DNA from: Chondrosia reniformis
Lineage: Eukaryota; Porifera; Demospongiae; Chondrillida; Chondrillidae
Length of the DNA: 64,000 nt
NCBI GenBank assembly: GCA_947172415.1
Contig: OX359197.1
Coordinates: forward strand, 5,023,673-5,087,672
Reading direction: 5' to 3'
The position numbers and the translations under genes were made by a program. Below, piece after piece: positions 1-10,994 of the stretch. The notes under the pieces were generated by a model. It was not told the origin of the DNA. It worked only from the letters and a program-made list of their open reading frames with translations, and ran no database searches. Positions within the stretch are counted from its first letter, which is position 1. Each line of letters starts with the position of its first letter.

Positions 1-1
1 A

Positions 2-499
2 GTGTATGTTGGGTATGGAAATTGCAGCAATGATCCTGATCCAGAATGCATTATATCTAATGATGACATATATTGTCCAACCAACCTGTGTGATGATGGT
101 GTACAGTGGGCTAAAGGAAGACCATTTAACACAAGTAATGAACTTGCTCCAATGAAAGACACTGTCATTGTTCCACCTGGTGGCTATGTTGTTATTCGCT
201 TCACAAATGATAATCCAGGCTGGTGGTTTCTCCATTGCCATATTGAACCACACCTCTTGGAGGGCATGGCTATGGTTGTTGAAGAAAGGAGAGAGGAAAT
301 CCCCGCAGCTCCAGTATCATTTCCTCAATGTGGTAACTTTCCTAGACCTGTGGCTTCCACTCCGGAACCTGCTACTGAAAATACTGCAAATTATTATATG
401 CGAACAACAATAGGTGTATCTGTTGTCCTTGCAGTAGTTATTGTTATAGTTTTTTGCACTGTATGCATTTGTATATTATGTTGTGCACTAGCTAATTAA
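2..499 (+). CDS. Multicopper oxidase (laccase-like), membrane-anchored, 3' end
   Basis: This is the C-terminal part of a laccase/ferroxidase-type multicopper oxidase, which couples one-electron oxidation of phenols or metals to reduction of O2. Its 5' part lies outside the window. The frame is open from base 2 to a TAA at 497-499. The copper signature [12 protein letters not shown] lies near residues 78-89 of the fragment. Its HCH supplies type-3 and type-1 ligands, and the later His and Met are type-1 copper ligands. After the cupredoxin domain comes a Pro/Thr-rich stalk, then a hydrophobic helix of about 25 residues rich in Val/Ile, and a short Cys-containing tail. I infer a type I membrane protein with an extracellular catalytic domain. 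The fold assignment is secure; substrate and orthology are not. Confidence 0.9.
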   Translation: MYVGYGNCSNDPDPECIISNDDIYCPTNLCDDGVQWAKGRPFNTSNELAPMKDTVIVPPGGYVVIRFTNDNPGWWFLHCHIEPHLLEGMAMVVEERREEIPAAPVSFPQCGNFPRPVASTPEPATENTANYYMRTTIGVSVVLAVVIVIVFCTVCICILCCALAN

Positions 500-1290
500 C
501 ACGGATTCATAGATAAACCTTTATAATTTATTACTAAGATTTTCCATGATTTGTACGAGTTATTATTTAGTATTTCATGTTTGACAATGTTTAATTCTGA
601 GTCACAACCTATAACCTACTTATATTAATTGGGTTAACTACCTTTTCAACATCTTAAGGATACTATTATTGGTACTATGTTTTTAGGGAATTATAATGGT
701 AAGTATTATATGTATTATAATAAATTGTAAAAACCAAAGTGTATGCAAGTTTGAAGATGCATGTAAATTTGATACTGATAAGGAAACCTATTCGATCATA
801 CAATGGATAGAATGGAAATTTACTGCATGTTACCAAATTGGTGGTGGTTATTAGCTGAGACACCACTGAGACTGGAAAGTTTATTTTGTTGATATATATA
901 TGCCATCCAGGTGCATCATCTTCAGTCTATACTGAGGTGTTTTGACATTTAGAAAAACATACACAAACGACTGCAAACACTCGAATGCAACCGAAAATCC
1001 TATCGTTGTTGATTTATGAGGTGTTAATTGATAATACATTGAATAGGGCGGCCATGTTTTTTCCGGCCTTCCCTAGAGTACTACCGCACTCTCTATGTAG
1101 GGATGGTACCGCTGTTTCGTTTTCCCTATACATTAGTATAGGAGCGAAAATCCGAAATAGGCTGAAAACCGCCGAAAAAAAGCTATGTATAGTTAAAAAT
1201 AGACCAGCCATGCTATAAACTGGCCTTTAAGGCAAGCGTCGTGTTCCGCCATTTTAATGACGTCATAATCAGTCGCCCAGAATGGTTTTA

Positions 1291-1343
1291 CCATAGATCT
1301 TATATACTTACGTAACCGTTACGTAAGTATATAAGATCTATGG
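1291..1343. repeat. Near-perfect 25-bp-arm palindrome
   Basis: Two 25-base arms are exact reverse complements separated by CCG. The sequence ATGGTTTTA occurs immediately left of the palindrome (1282-1290) and again overlapping its right end (1340-1348), which could be a target-site duplication. It may be a minimal palindromic transposable element or a recent hairpin-mediated insertion. No transposase is present. Confidence 0.8.
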
Positions 1344-1629
1344 TTTTACAGTCGAACCTCCCATAACGGACTCTGAAATGCGGACAACCTCCACACAACC
1401 TTTTTACAAATACAAATCTAATTCCTAGATAAATAGTACAGAAACTAGATCTAGAAATATTTAAAATTTTCTAGTAGTAAAAATAGTGAAGATGTAGGGA
1501 TGGCACAAAAAGTACAGAAACAAGAAAGGGATGTTACACAGTGAAGCATTAGCTATATGCTCTATTTTATTTTAATACTAATCCTACAAGCAAGGGTGTT
1601 GTATGATTCATACATAGCTAATGCTTCTT

Positions 1630-1848
1630 GGAATCCGCTGTACTATATAGTTTACAGTTAAGAGGAGGAGGCGTCCGCTGTACTATATAGTTTACAGTTA
1701 AGAGGAGGAGGAGTCCGCTGTACTATATAGTTTACAGTTAAGAGGAGGAGGAGTCCGCTGTACTATATAGTTTACAGTTAAGAGGAGGAGGAGTCCGCTG
1801 TACTATATAGTTTACATCAGTTATAGTTAAGAGGAGGAGAAAATTTTT
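1630..1848. repeat. Tandem repeat, 40-bp unit, about 5 copies
   Basis: The unit begins GTCCGCTGTACTATATAG and ends in a GAGGAGGA run. Copies are almost identical. The last copy has an insertion (CATCAGTTAT). A single related copy occurs at about 2722-2772 inside the last UMPS intron, so the unit existed as a dispersed sequence before local amplification. Confidence 0.85.
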
Positions 1849-2218
1849 AATACTTTATATTAGAGGGTTACGAACAGGAAGCCATACTTATATATGGGGG
1901 CGCCTGAGAAAAATCCCTAAATTTAATACACTGAACTTTATGATAATATATATACCCATTCTGTTTCTAGTTCCTTTCTTAGACCCATATGAATGATCTA
2001 TATTATATTATTTAGATTACTACGGTGTTTTTGTAACTTGCACTGTATATGTGTTCATTAGTATACAATAGTATAGTGTATGCATGGCTCTTTAATTGTT
2101 CTATTTTATTTTAATACTAATACTGAATTAACAGGCTGTTCCTTATGATTAAATTATTATTCATATTACTACACATATTTACATTATAACATAATGTACG
2201 TACTACAGATGAAACAAA

Positions 2219-5200
2219 TTACAAAAGAGAAGAAAATGCCTTGCTGACATGATCATTTGTAACTGGTTTAGATTGGTCATCTTTACCAACTCGACTCATA
2301 TAGGCTGTAAATCCACTTTCTTTAAATTTGATAGCATTTTCAACAGGACTACCGACACTGACCTAAAACATCACACACAACATTCACTAATGTACCATAC
2401 AATTCACACTATACAAGCAACTACATGAGTAGACATTAATAAGTAAATTTAATATGAACAATGTACAGATTTTAAATTGTCCAATTTTCTAGATCTCTTT
2501 CTACAATTCTATATACATTTTGTTATGATACTCATCAAACTACGTATATACAGTGGACTGCACAGAATTGAATAATACTGAAATGAATAATCCTCTTAAT
2601 TATGCATTTGGCATTATATTCTCATGCAGAAACTCCATAAATTAATACATTTAAATTTGTACAGGAAACAAGTCTATAGTTGATTGCACAATTTCCTCAG
2701 TCATGAGGCTACACAATTAAGAGGAGGAGTCCGCTGTACTATACGTATAGTTTGCATCAGTTACAGTTAAGATCTCAATAATAAGACAATAAAACCTGTC
2801 TAATGTGGTCAGCTTGGGGTCAGCTGAACTTGGCCTTATTAGAGAGGTGGCAGCATTATAATTAAAAGGTGTTTACTCTATTCAGGTGCCTGGATTTCCT
2901 GTAATATTTCAGTATGGATACCACTTGATATTTATAAATACAGTGTACATATGCCCTACGTATATACATACCTTGTATATTCCCCTACCAACTATGATGA
3001 TGTCACTTCCTCTCACACCCACTACTTCCTGTGGAGTGTTGTATGTCTGACCCAACCCATCTCCTCCAACACACAACTGTACACCTAATGTATGCACAAG
3101 GAACATGGACTGAAAAATACAACACAATCTCCATAGTTGCCGAGCCAAAAGGCAAGTAATCGTGGTGCTCAAGTCACCGTGCGTTTGTATGTATAGGAGT
3201 AGCTTCAAGTGAGGCTCTTACATATTTAATGTATGTCCTAGTATATATGTAGTAAAATAAGGATTCCTTCTAACTGCATCGAACTTATTTTAGGATAGAA
3301 CATCTTTCAATTTGTTGAGTGAAAGTCACTGATGAAGACCTTCAAGGTTGAAATGTTCGACCAAGAGATAACCCAAAACTTGAGTTTTCAGATGCTCAAT
3401 AAGTTGAAAGATGTTCAGTCCAAAATAGTAGTGCATAATGGAGTACATTTTATATACAGAAAGCGCATCATCTAGTAGTGCATACGTATACTTTATGGAT
3501 TTATGTACGTAAAAATACATATATAGTGCTAATCACATGACCTCCAGCCAATGGGATCCTTCAGACTACTGACACTTAATGTATTGTTTGTTTCTATATG
3601 TAAGTATAGGGGTACACTCACCAGGAGCCATTGCTATACATCCTGGATCAGTGCTGACCCGCTTAGTACACACTAAACCTGCAACACAATCCTTGTGGTT
3701 TTCTGACATTGATAAAATGGCTGTAGTTGGAAAGAGAAACATGTATAGTACCACCTCTATACAACACAGCTTGGGATCACTAATTTAGTATCACAACAAA
3801 CTATATTGTTGGATGAGTTGTACTGTACTAACACAATCATATTTTAACACAGGTTAGTTGAACTGTGGAGCAACCTTGACTGTAGCATACTATGTAGCCA
3901 GATATTTTGGCAGAAAGAATATTTGATGGATTGTTCAATTTATGGCATTTAGTTTGACAATTTTACTGACAAGATAGTTGTTCTATGTTCAGTGTAGTTT
4001 GACAGTTGAAATATTGACTGGTTGCTCTCAAAACCACCAAAATATCCAGCTACATATATGATATATTAACTTGCAAAAAATCAAAACAGCAAAACATTCT
4101 TTATGCATGCATGTAACATATCAATTAGGTAAGCTGCTCTGTGTAGGAGTACTTTATGGTTGATCCTATTGTGTAGCTGTTGTGTGTAGGAATACTTTAT
4201 GGTTGATCCTATTGTGTAGCTGTTGTGTGTAGGAATACTTTACTGTATAGCTGCTGGAATACTTTGCTATGGGTCCTAATGCACTATACACACAGACGTA
4301 CACTTGGTATAGTCCTGAGTTATCAAGTTTCCCTCAGAACTCATTTCAGCCAATAGGATACACCCAATTGTGCGTCCATGCTTCTCTGCTGCTGCCAGTT
4401 CATTAAATGCCTTTAGAATACCTTCTCCTGATATGCCATGAACAGTAACCAGATCCGCCCACTCAGTCACATGGTACACGCCCCCTGAGGCTTGGTGCTT
4501 CACAGTGTTACCAATGTCAGCAAACTTCCTGCATCAATAATCAGTAAGAATCAGTGAGGATGGATTGGTTGAGAGGATATGCACCTATAGACTAGTCTCC
4601 ACTAGTACTATTGATATGGTATTTAGTCACTTGTGTAATGCAATCATACAAGACTACTGCACTAGTGAGTATGTGATACAATCATACAAGACTACTGCAC
4701 ATGTGAGTATGTGATACAATCATACAAGACTACTGCACATGTGAGTATGTGATACAATCATACAAGACTACTGCACATGTGAGTATGTGATGCAATCATA
4801 CAAGACTACTGCACATGTGAGTATGTGATGCAATCATACAAGACAACTGTATGTCAGTTAGGTGAAACTTCAAAACCTTCTGCTAGATGAATATGTTAGG
4901 GTATTTCCCATGCCGTTGGCCAGACCCACCTGTCCTCAATGATCAAGAAGTTGTGTTTATCTGCCAACTTTCTCAGTTCCATCCAACTTTCCAGTTTGAA
5001 ATCCTCCACTATATCAACATGCATCTTTACCATGCACACATGAGGTCCAACCTCATCACACAACTACACCATGTAGGAGGAGAGACAATGGACGACAACA
5101 TCTAATACAGCATGCAAGACAAATACTTAAAAACAGTCTGGACCTACGGCATTGCTTATGTATATAATTTATCTTTTGAAAGGATCATCTTTTAACTTTT

Positions 5201-8200
5201 AAAGCATCTAAAGAAGTGACTGAAGAAGACCCTCGAGGTCAAAACCTCTGACAGCAAGAAGAGACAACAAAACTGTGTCTTTAGACGCTCTAAAAGTTGA
5301 AAGATGATCCTTTCAAAAGATATACGTAAATGTTAAAAACTAACTTTCATTAATTCTGCAGTAGTGGTCATGTCAGCTGAGAGACACAGGTTAGTCTTCT
5401 TGGTCATCATAATCTCAAAGAGCCTCTTTGACAAAGGATGTGTCGCCACATGTGACCTCTCCTCAAAGGTCATCTTTGACACATCAAAAAGCTAGTAACG
5501 TAATGGGAAAAGTATATAGAGAGGTATTTGTAAAAACACTATCATCAAAACACTATATCTATATACCTTGTCATGTATATTTTAGTAAGAAAATAAAGTT
5601 TCTATAAAATGTAGGGATGTTGTAAGTACAGAAACAGTAAGGGATCTTACAGTGAAGCATTAACCATGCATGCACAGTGTTTACATGCAAGATATTGCAC
5701 CATCCCTACATATGTACATCTGTCAGCATTCTGTATGCTGTGGTTCCCACTAAATTGACGTTGACCCAACATGCAAGTAATTAGTAAATACAAAAATTAG
5801 TGAAAATAACAGTAAAACCTTTATTATTCAAGGAAAACATTTAGTTTCATTTACAGTACTTGCAAATACTTACCTTCTTGTCCACTGATGAGATGAGAGG
5901 AACAGCTGGTGTGGATCTGATGAACCTCACAACATCGTCTCTGACCTGATCAGTAATCTTATTATGCTTGGCCAAAACTTGCACTACATCAGTCATCGTG
6001 ACCACACTACATGAGAGAGAGAGGGGGTCAGTATAGTGAGGGAGTGGGGTAGGATGGAGAGGGACATAGTGAGGGGGTGGGGGAGGATGGAGAGGGACAT
6101 AGTGAGGGGGTGGGGTAGGATGGAGAGGGACATAGTGAGGGGGTGAGGGAGGATGGAGAGGGACATAGTGAGGGGGTGGGGTAGGATGGAGAGGGACATA
6201 GTGAGGGGGTGGGGTAGGATGGAGAGGGACATAGTGAGGGGGAGGGGTAGGATGGAGAGGGACATAGTGAGGGGGTGGGGTAGGATGGAGAGGGACATAG
6301 TGAGGGGGTGGGGTAGGATGGAGAGGGACATAGTGAGGGGGTGGGGTAGGATGGAGAGGGACATAGTGAGGGGGTGTGGTAGGATGGAGAGGGACATAGT
6401 GAGGGGGTGTGGTAGGATGGAGAGGGACATAGTGAGGGGATGGGGTAGGATGGAGAGGGACATAGGGAGGGGTGGGGTAGGATGGAGAGGGACATAGTGA
6501 GGGGGTGGGGTAGGATGGAGAGGGACATAGTGAGGGGGTGGGGGAGGATGGAGAGGGACATAGTGAGGGGGTGGGGTAGGATGGAGAGGGACATAGTGAG
6601 GGGGTGAGGTAGGATGGAGAGGGACATAGTGAGGGGGAGGGGGAGGATGGAGAGGGACATAGTGAGGGGGTGTGGTAGGATGGAGAGGGACATAGTGAGG
6701 GGATGGGGTAGGATGGAGAGGGACATAGTGAGGGGGTGGGGTAGGATGGAGAGGGACATAGTGAGGGGGTGGGGTAGGATGGGGAGGGACATAGTGAGGG
6801 GGAGGGGGAGGATGGAGAGGGACATAGTGAGGGGGTGTGGTAGGATGGAGAGGGACATAGTGAGGGGGTGGGGTAGGATGGAGAGGGACATAGTGAGGGG
6901 GTGGGGTAGGATGGAGAGGGACATAGTGAGGGGGTGAGGGAGGATGGAGAGGGATGTAGTGAGGGGGTGAGGGAGGATGGAGAGGGACATAGTGAGGGGG
7001 TGGGGGAGGATGGAGAGGGATGTAGTGAGGGGGTGGGGTAGGATGGAGAGGGACATAGTGAGGGTGTGGGGTAGGATGGAGAGGGACATAGTGAGGGGGT
7101 GGGGGAGGATGGAGAGGGATGTAGTGAGGGGGTGGGGTAGGATGGAGAGGGACATAGTGAGGGGTGGGGTAGGATGGAGAGGGACATAGTGAGGGGGTGG
7201 GGGAGGATGGAGAGGGACATAGTGAGGGGTGGGGTAGGATGGAGAGGGACATAGTGAGGGGGTGGGGTAGGATGGAGAGGGACATAGTGAGGGGGTGGGG
7301 TAGGATGGAGAGGGACATAGTGAGGGGGTGTGGTAGGATGGAGAGGGACATAGTGAGGGGGTGGGGTAGGATGGAGAGGGACATAGTGAGGGGGTGGGGT
7401 AGGATGGAGAGGGACATAGTGAGGGGGTGGGGTAGGATGGAGAGGGATGTAGTGAAGGGGTGGGGTAGGATGGAGAGGGACATAGTGAGGGGGTGGGGGA
7501 GGATGGAGAGGGATGTAGTGAGGGGGTGGGGTAGGATGGAGAGGGACATAGTGAGGGGTGGGGTAGGATGGAGAGGGACATAGTGAGGGGGTGGGGTAGG
7601 ATGGAGAGGGACATAGTGAGGGGGTGGGGTAGGATGGAGAGGGACATAGTGAGGGGGTGGGGTAGGATGGAGAGGGACATAGTGAGGGTGTGGGGTAGGA
7701 TGGAGAGGGACATAGTGAGGGGTGGGGTAGGATGGAGAGGGACATAGTGAGGGGGTGGGGGAGGATGGAGAGGGACATAGTGAGGGGTGGGGTAGGATGG
7801 AGAGGGACATAGTGAGGGGGTGGGGTAGGATGGAGAGGGACATAGTGAGGGGGTGGGGTAGGATGGAGAGGGACATAGTGAGGGGGAGGGGTAGGATGGA
7901 GAGGGACATAGTGAGGGGGTGGGGTAGGATGGAGAGGGACATAGTGAGGGGGTGGGGTAGGATGGAGAGGGACATAGTGAGGGGGTGGGGTAGGATGGAG
8001 AGGGACATAGTGAGGGGGAGGGGTAGGATGGAGAGGGATGTAGTGAAGGGGTGGGGTAGGATGGAGAGGGACATAGTGAGGGGTGGGGTAGGATGGAGAG
8101 GGACATAGTGAGGGGGTGGGGTAGGATGGAGAGGGACATAGTGAGGGGGTGGGGTAGGATGGAGAGGGACATAGTGAGGGGGAGGGGTAGGATGGAGAGG

Positions 8201-10807
8201 GACATAGTGAGGGGGAGGGGTAGGATGGAGAGGGACATAGTGAGGGGTGGGGTAGGATGGAGAGGGACATAGTGAGGGGGAGGGGTAGGATGGAGAGGGA
8301 CATAGTGAGGGGGTGGGGTAGGATGGAGAGGGACATAGTGAGGGGTGGGGTAGGATGGAGAGGGACATAGTGAGGGGGTGGGGTAGGATGGAGAGGGACA
8401 TAGTGAGGGGGAGGGGTAGGATGGAGAGGGACATAGTGAGGGGGTGGGGGAGGATGGAGAGGGACATAGTGAGGGGGTGTGGTAGGATGGAGAGGGACAT
8501 AGTGAGGGGGTGTGGTAGGATGGAGAGGGACATAGTGAGGGGGTGGGGTAGGATGGAGAGGGACATAGTGAGGGGGTGGGGTAGGATGGAGAGGGACATA
8601 GTGAGGGGGTGGGGTAGGATGGAGAGGGATGTAGTGAGGGGGAGGGGGAGGATGGAGAGGGACATAGTGAGGGGGTGGGGTAGGATGGAGAGGGACATAG
8701 TGAGGGGGTGGGGTAGGATGGAGAGGGACATAGTGAGGGGGTGAGGGAGGATGGAGAGGGATGTAGTGAGGGGGTGGGGTAGGATGGAGAGGGACATAGT
8801 GAGGGGGTGGGGTAGGATGGAGAGGGACATAGTGAGGGGGTGAGGGAGGATGGAGAGGGATGTAGTGAGGGGGTGGGGTAGGATGGAGAGGGACATAGTG
8901 AGGGGGAGGGGTAGGATGGAGAGGGATGTAGTGAGGGGGAGGGGGAGGATGGAGAGGGACATAGTGAGGGGGTGGGGTAGGATGGAGAGGGACATAGTGA
9001 GGGGGTGGGGTAGGATGGAGAGGGACATAGTGAGGGGGTGGGGTAGGATGGAGAGGGACATAGTGAGGGGGTGGGGTAGGATGGAGAGGGACATAGTGAG
9101 GGGGAGGGGTAGGATGGAGAGGGACATAGTGAGGGGGTGAGGGAGGATGGAGAGGGATGTAGTGAGGGGGTGGGGTAGGATGGAGAGGGACATAGTGAGG
9201 GGGAGGGGTAGGATGGAGAGGGACATAATGAGGGGGTGGGGTAGGATGGAGAGGGACATAGTGAGGGGATGAGGGAGGATGGAGAGGGACATAGTGAGGG
9301 GATGAGGGAGGATGGAGAGGGATGTAGTGAGGGGGAGGGGTAGGATGGAGAGGGACATAGTGAGGGGGTGGGGTAGGATGGAGAGGGACATAGTGAGGGG
9401 ATGAGGGAGGATGGAGAGGGACATAGTGAGGGGATGAGGGAGGATGGAGAGGGACATAGTGAGGGGGAGGGAGAGGATGGAGAGGGATGTAGTGAGGGGG
9501 TGGGGTCAGTATGAAGAAGTAAAGAGACAGGAGAGTGAGGTCGTGAAGAAGAGAGAAAAGAATTATACTTGAAGCAAGACAAACCATTTAAACTAGTGAA
9601 TGAAGAGAAGTAAATGATTAGTTGTGTAAACCATGAATGTCTGCTATAACAAGTACATTACATACATGACTATAGTATAGAGAACGCTTTAATACCTCAA
9701 ATCTGAGGGATGGCTATAGTATAGAGAACACTTTAATACCTCAAATCTGAGGGATATACTTCCAAACTATCAGAAAGGTGAGTACCTGTGAAGTGTGATA
9801 TTTCTGTCCGCAAGGTTCTCCTTTCCTCCTTGTTCTCTGTTGAGCAGTACTACAGCATCAGTCACTATTAAACCAACCTTCTCCAACTCTACTGCCGTCT
9901 CCATGATGCTGCTTCCGGAAGTGACTACATCTTCCACAATCAAGCAATTACTTCCTTCGACAATCTTTCCTTCAATAACTTTCTGGTAGAAATAATAATA
10001 ATTTAAAAACATACAGTAACAAGGCAAATCATTGACCAGTGTCTCGCATACGTACACTACATGTCTTGAAATACACAATCATACTATTACCAATAACATC
10101 AATAATAGGAAATACAATGCAGCTGAGTGTATATATTTATACAATATTAAAATGCCATATATGGTATACAGTATTAAGTTATGCTATCATAGGCTACTAA
10201 CTTTGGTACCATAATCCTTGACTTCCTTTCTCCTCATCACCATGGAAACAGAATGGTTGGTTGATATAACCTGAAATGATAAATACGCAAAACTGGGTAA
10301 GTTGTAATTATACTAATTGACATGGAAAGGTAGACAATAGCAATCAGCGGGCACACTCACAGAAGCAAATGGCAGTGCAGTGTAAGGTACTCCACAGATT
10401 GTGGTAAACTTGTCTCTTTTCTCAGTTACCTTCTCCCACAAACACTGACTGACCTGACACTATACAATAAATAACTACATAGTAAATAACACTAAAACAC
10501 ATTCATGCACATCTTGCCACAGGTCATGCACACTAGTGTATCTTGCCACAGATCATGCACACTCGTGTATCTTGCCACAGATCATGCACACTAAAATAAC
10601 ACTAAAACACATTTCGTGGTACCACATTTCATGCATACTAGCCTATCTTACAAGATATTCAGTATTTACCATGAGCTCAGGAAATGACACGATTGTTCTC
10701 AGGTCAAAATATACTGGTGAGAGAATTCCAGTTTTTAGTTTAAATGAACCAAACTTGACGCATCCAGCATCGCATAAGGACAACACTAAAGCCTCCCATG
10801 CAGCCAT
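2219..10807 (-). CDS. UMPS: Uridine 5'-monophosphate synthase (OPRT-OMPDC fusion)
   Basis: A bifunctional enzyme for the last two steps of de novo pyrimidine synthesis: orotate phosphoribosyltransferase, then OMP decarboxylase, in the cytosol. Eleven exons on the minus strand join in phase: 10807-10670, 10459-10361, 10270-10202, 9982-9786, 6006-5874, 5491-5345, 5063-4930, 4528-4302, 3720-3622, 3084-2972, 2362-2219. They give 499 residues (human about 480). The N-terminal domain shows [30 protein letters not shown] and the PRPP motif [10 protein letters not shown]. The decarboxylase shows TNLCLSAD, the KMHVDIV strand, the catalytic EDRKFADIG cluster split by an intron, LLAEMSSEG, and [11 protein letters not shown] near the end. 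I chose Met at 10807 because the upstream in-frame Met lacks family similarity. Intron 4 (6007-9785) holds a giant minisatellite. The gene is divergent from kinase-kelch gene 1. Confidence 0.95.
3298..3416 (+). repeat. Hairpin element with hammerhead-like core (UMPS intron)
   Basis: Arms of 22 bases at 3298-3319 and 3395-3416 are inverted repeats with two mismatches. Between them lie CTGATGA, a short stem (ACC with GGT) and GAAA, in the order and orientation of a type I hammerhead ribozyme whose stem I is the long hairpin. The stem III/cleavage part (after GAAA) does not fit the consensus well, so activity is doubtful. The upstream flank, TAAAATAAGGATTCCTTCTA, recurs near 59745 and inverted near 37320-37345, so this belongs to a dispersed family. 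Confidence 0.5.
4133..4250. repeat. Tandem repeat, about 44-bp unit, 2.5 copies (UMPS intron)
   Basis: A unit containing TGTGTAGGAATACTTTATGG and TTGATCCTATTGTGTAGC is repeated two and a half times in the intron between UMPS exons 8 and 9. No coding or splice signal is apparent. Confidence 0.75.
4645..4848. repeat. Tandem repeat, 38-bp unit, about 5 copies (UMPS intron)
   Basis: The unit reads approximately ACAAGACTACTGCACATGTG plus AGTATGTGATACAATCAT. Copies differ by one or two bases. It lies in the intron between UMPS exons 7 and 8. Confidence 0.85.
5171..5324 (+). repeat. Long hairpin with decayed hammerhead-like core (UMPS intron)
   Basis: Arms of about 45 bases (5171-5216 and 5278-5324) are near-perfect inverted repeats. 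Between them CTGAAGA (fits CUGANGA), a GACC/GGTC stem and AAAAC occupy the positions of a hammerhead core. The G of the GAAA box is replaced by A, so it is probably inactive. The architecture matches the hairpin at 3298-3416, which supports a shared element family. Confidence 0.5.
6020..9505. repeat. Giant 33-bp minisatellite, about 105 copies (UMPS intron 4)
   Basis: A 33-bp unit (core GGATGGAGAGGGACATAGTG followed by a G-run) is repeated for about 3.5 kb. Variants include 32-bp units, GATGTAGTG in place of GACATAGTG, and T/A alternation within the G-run. The plus strand is G-rich, so the UMPS sense strand is pyrimidine-rich. The array ends about 14 bases before the 3' splice site of UMPS exon 5. 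Units contain several runs of two to five G, so G-quadruplex formation is plausible. Because the unit is 11 codons long and lacks stops, very long open frames appear on both strands; I do not regard these as genes. Confidence 0.97.
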
Positions 10808-10994
10808 ATTTGAACACGTGGAAAAGGGAAAACCCCAGTCTATACCGGCAAGCCCAATCAAGAAAGTCACTGGGAATGTTGTTCTTTCCTTGTAGACATC
10901 TTCACATGCATTCCTAATTTGGAATGCTCACGTGCTTCGATCATGTACGTTTTTGAGGGCGTATGTTGAGGGCGTATCCTTCAGACGTCCGAAG
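10808..10994. promoter_or_regulatory. Candidate bidirectional promoter, UMPS / kinase-kelch 1
   Basis: Only 187 bp separate the start codons of the divergent UMPS gene and kinase-kelch gene 1, so both 5' UTRs and promoters must lie here or overlap the opposite gene. The segment is richer in CpG than its surroundings. No TATA box is obvious. Assignment is by position only. Confidence 0.45.

Larger units (their letters stand above)
500..2218. other. Intergenic region between oxidase and UMPS 3' ends
   Basis: No coding exon is recognisable in this convergent intergenic stretch. It holds the 3' UTR of the oxidase, a long palindrome (1291-1343), a fragment starting near 1370 that resembles the terminal repeat of pogo/Tigger-type transposons (CAGTCGAACCTCCCATAACG), and a 40-bp tandem repeat (1630-1848). 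A stretch at about 1490-1550 is repeated imperfectly near 5612-5665 (shared GTAGGGATG and CAGTGAAGCATTA), so it is a dispersed repeat. Short open frames at 675-866 and 985-1218 have no recognisable protein features. Confidence 0.6.

Noticed and set aside
6020-9505. CRISPR array (regular short repeats)
   Set aside because: Units are contiguous without unique spacers, the genome is eukaryotic, and there are no cas genes.
5847-9587. Minus-strand open frames of more than 1,100 codons, and plus-strand frames with MERDIVRG repeats
   Set aside because: They are translations of the 33-bp minisatellite, whose unit is 11 codons without stops. The true UMPS exon 5 (6006-5874) starts at a splice acceptor just beyond the array, so the repeat is intronic.
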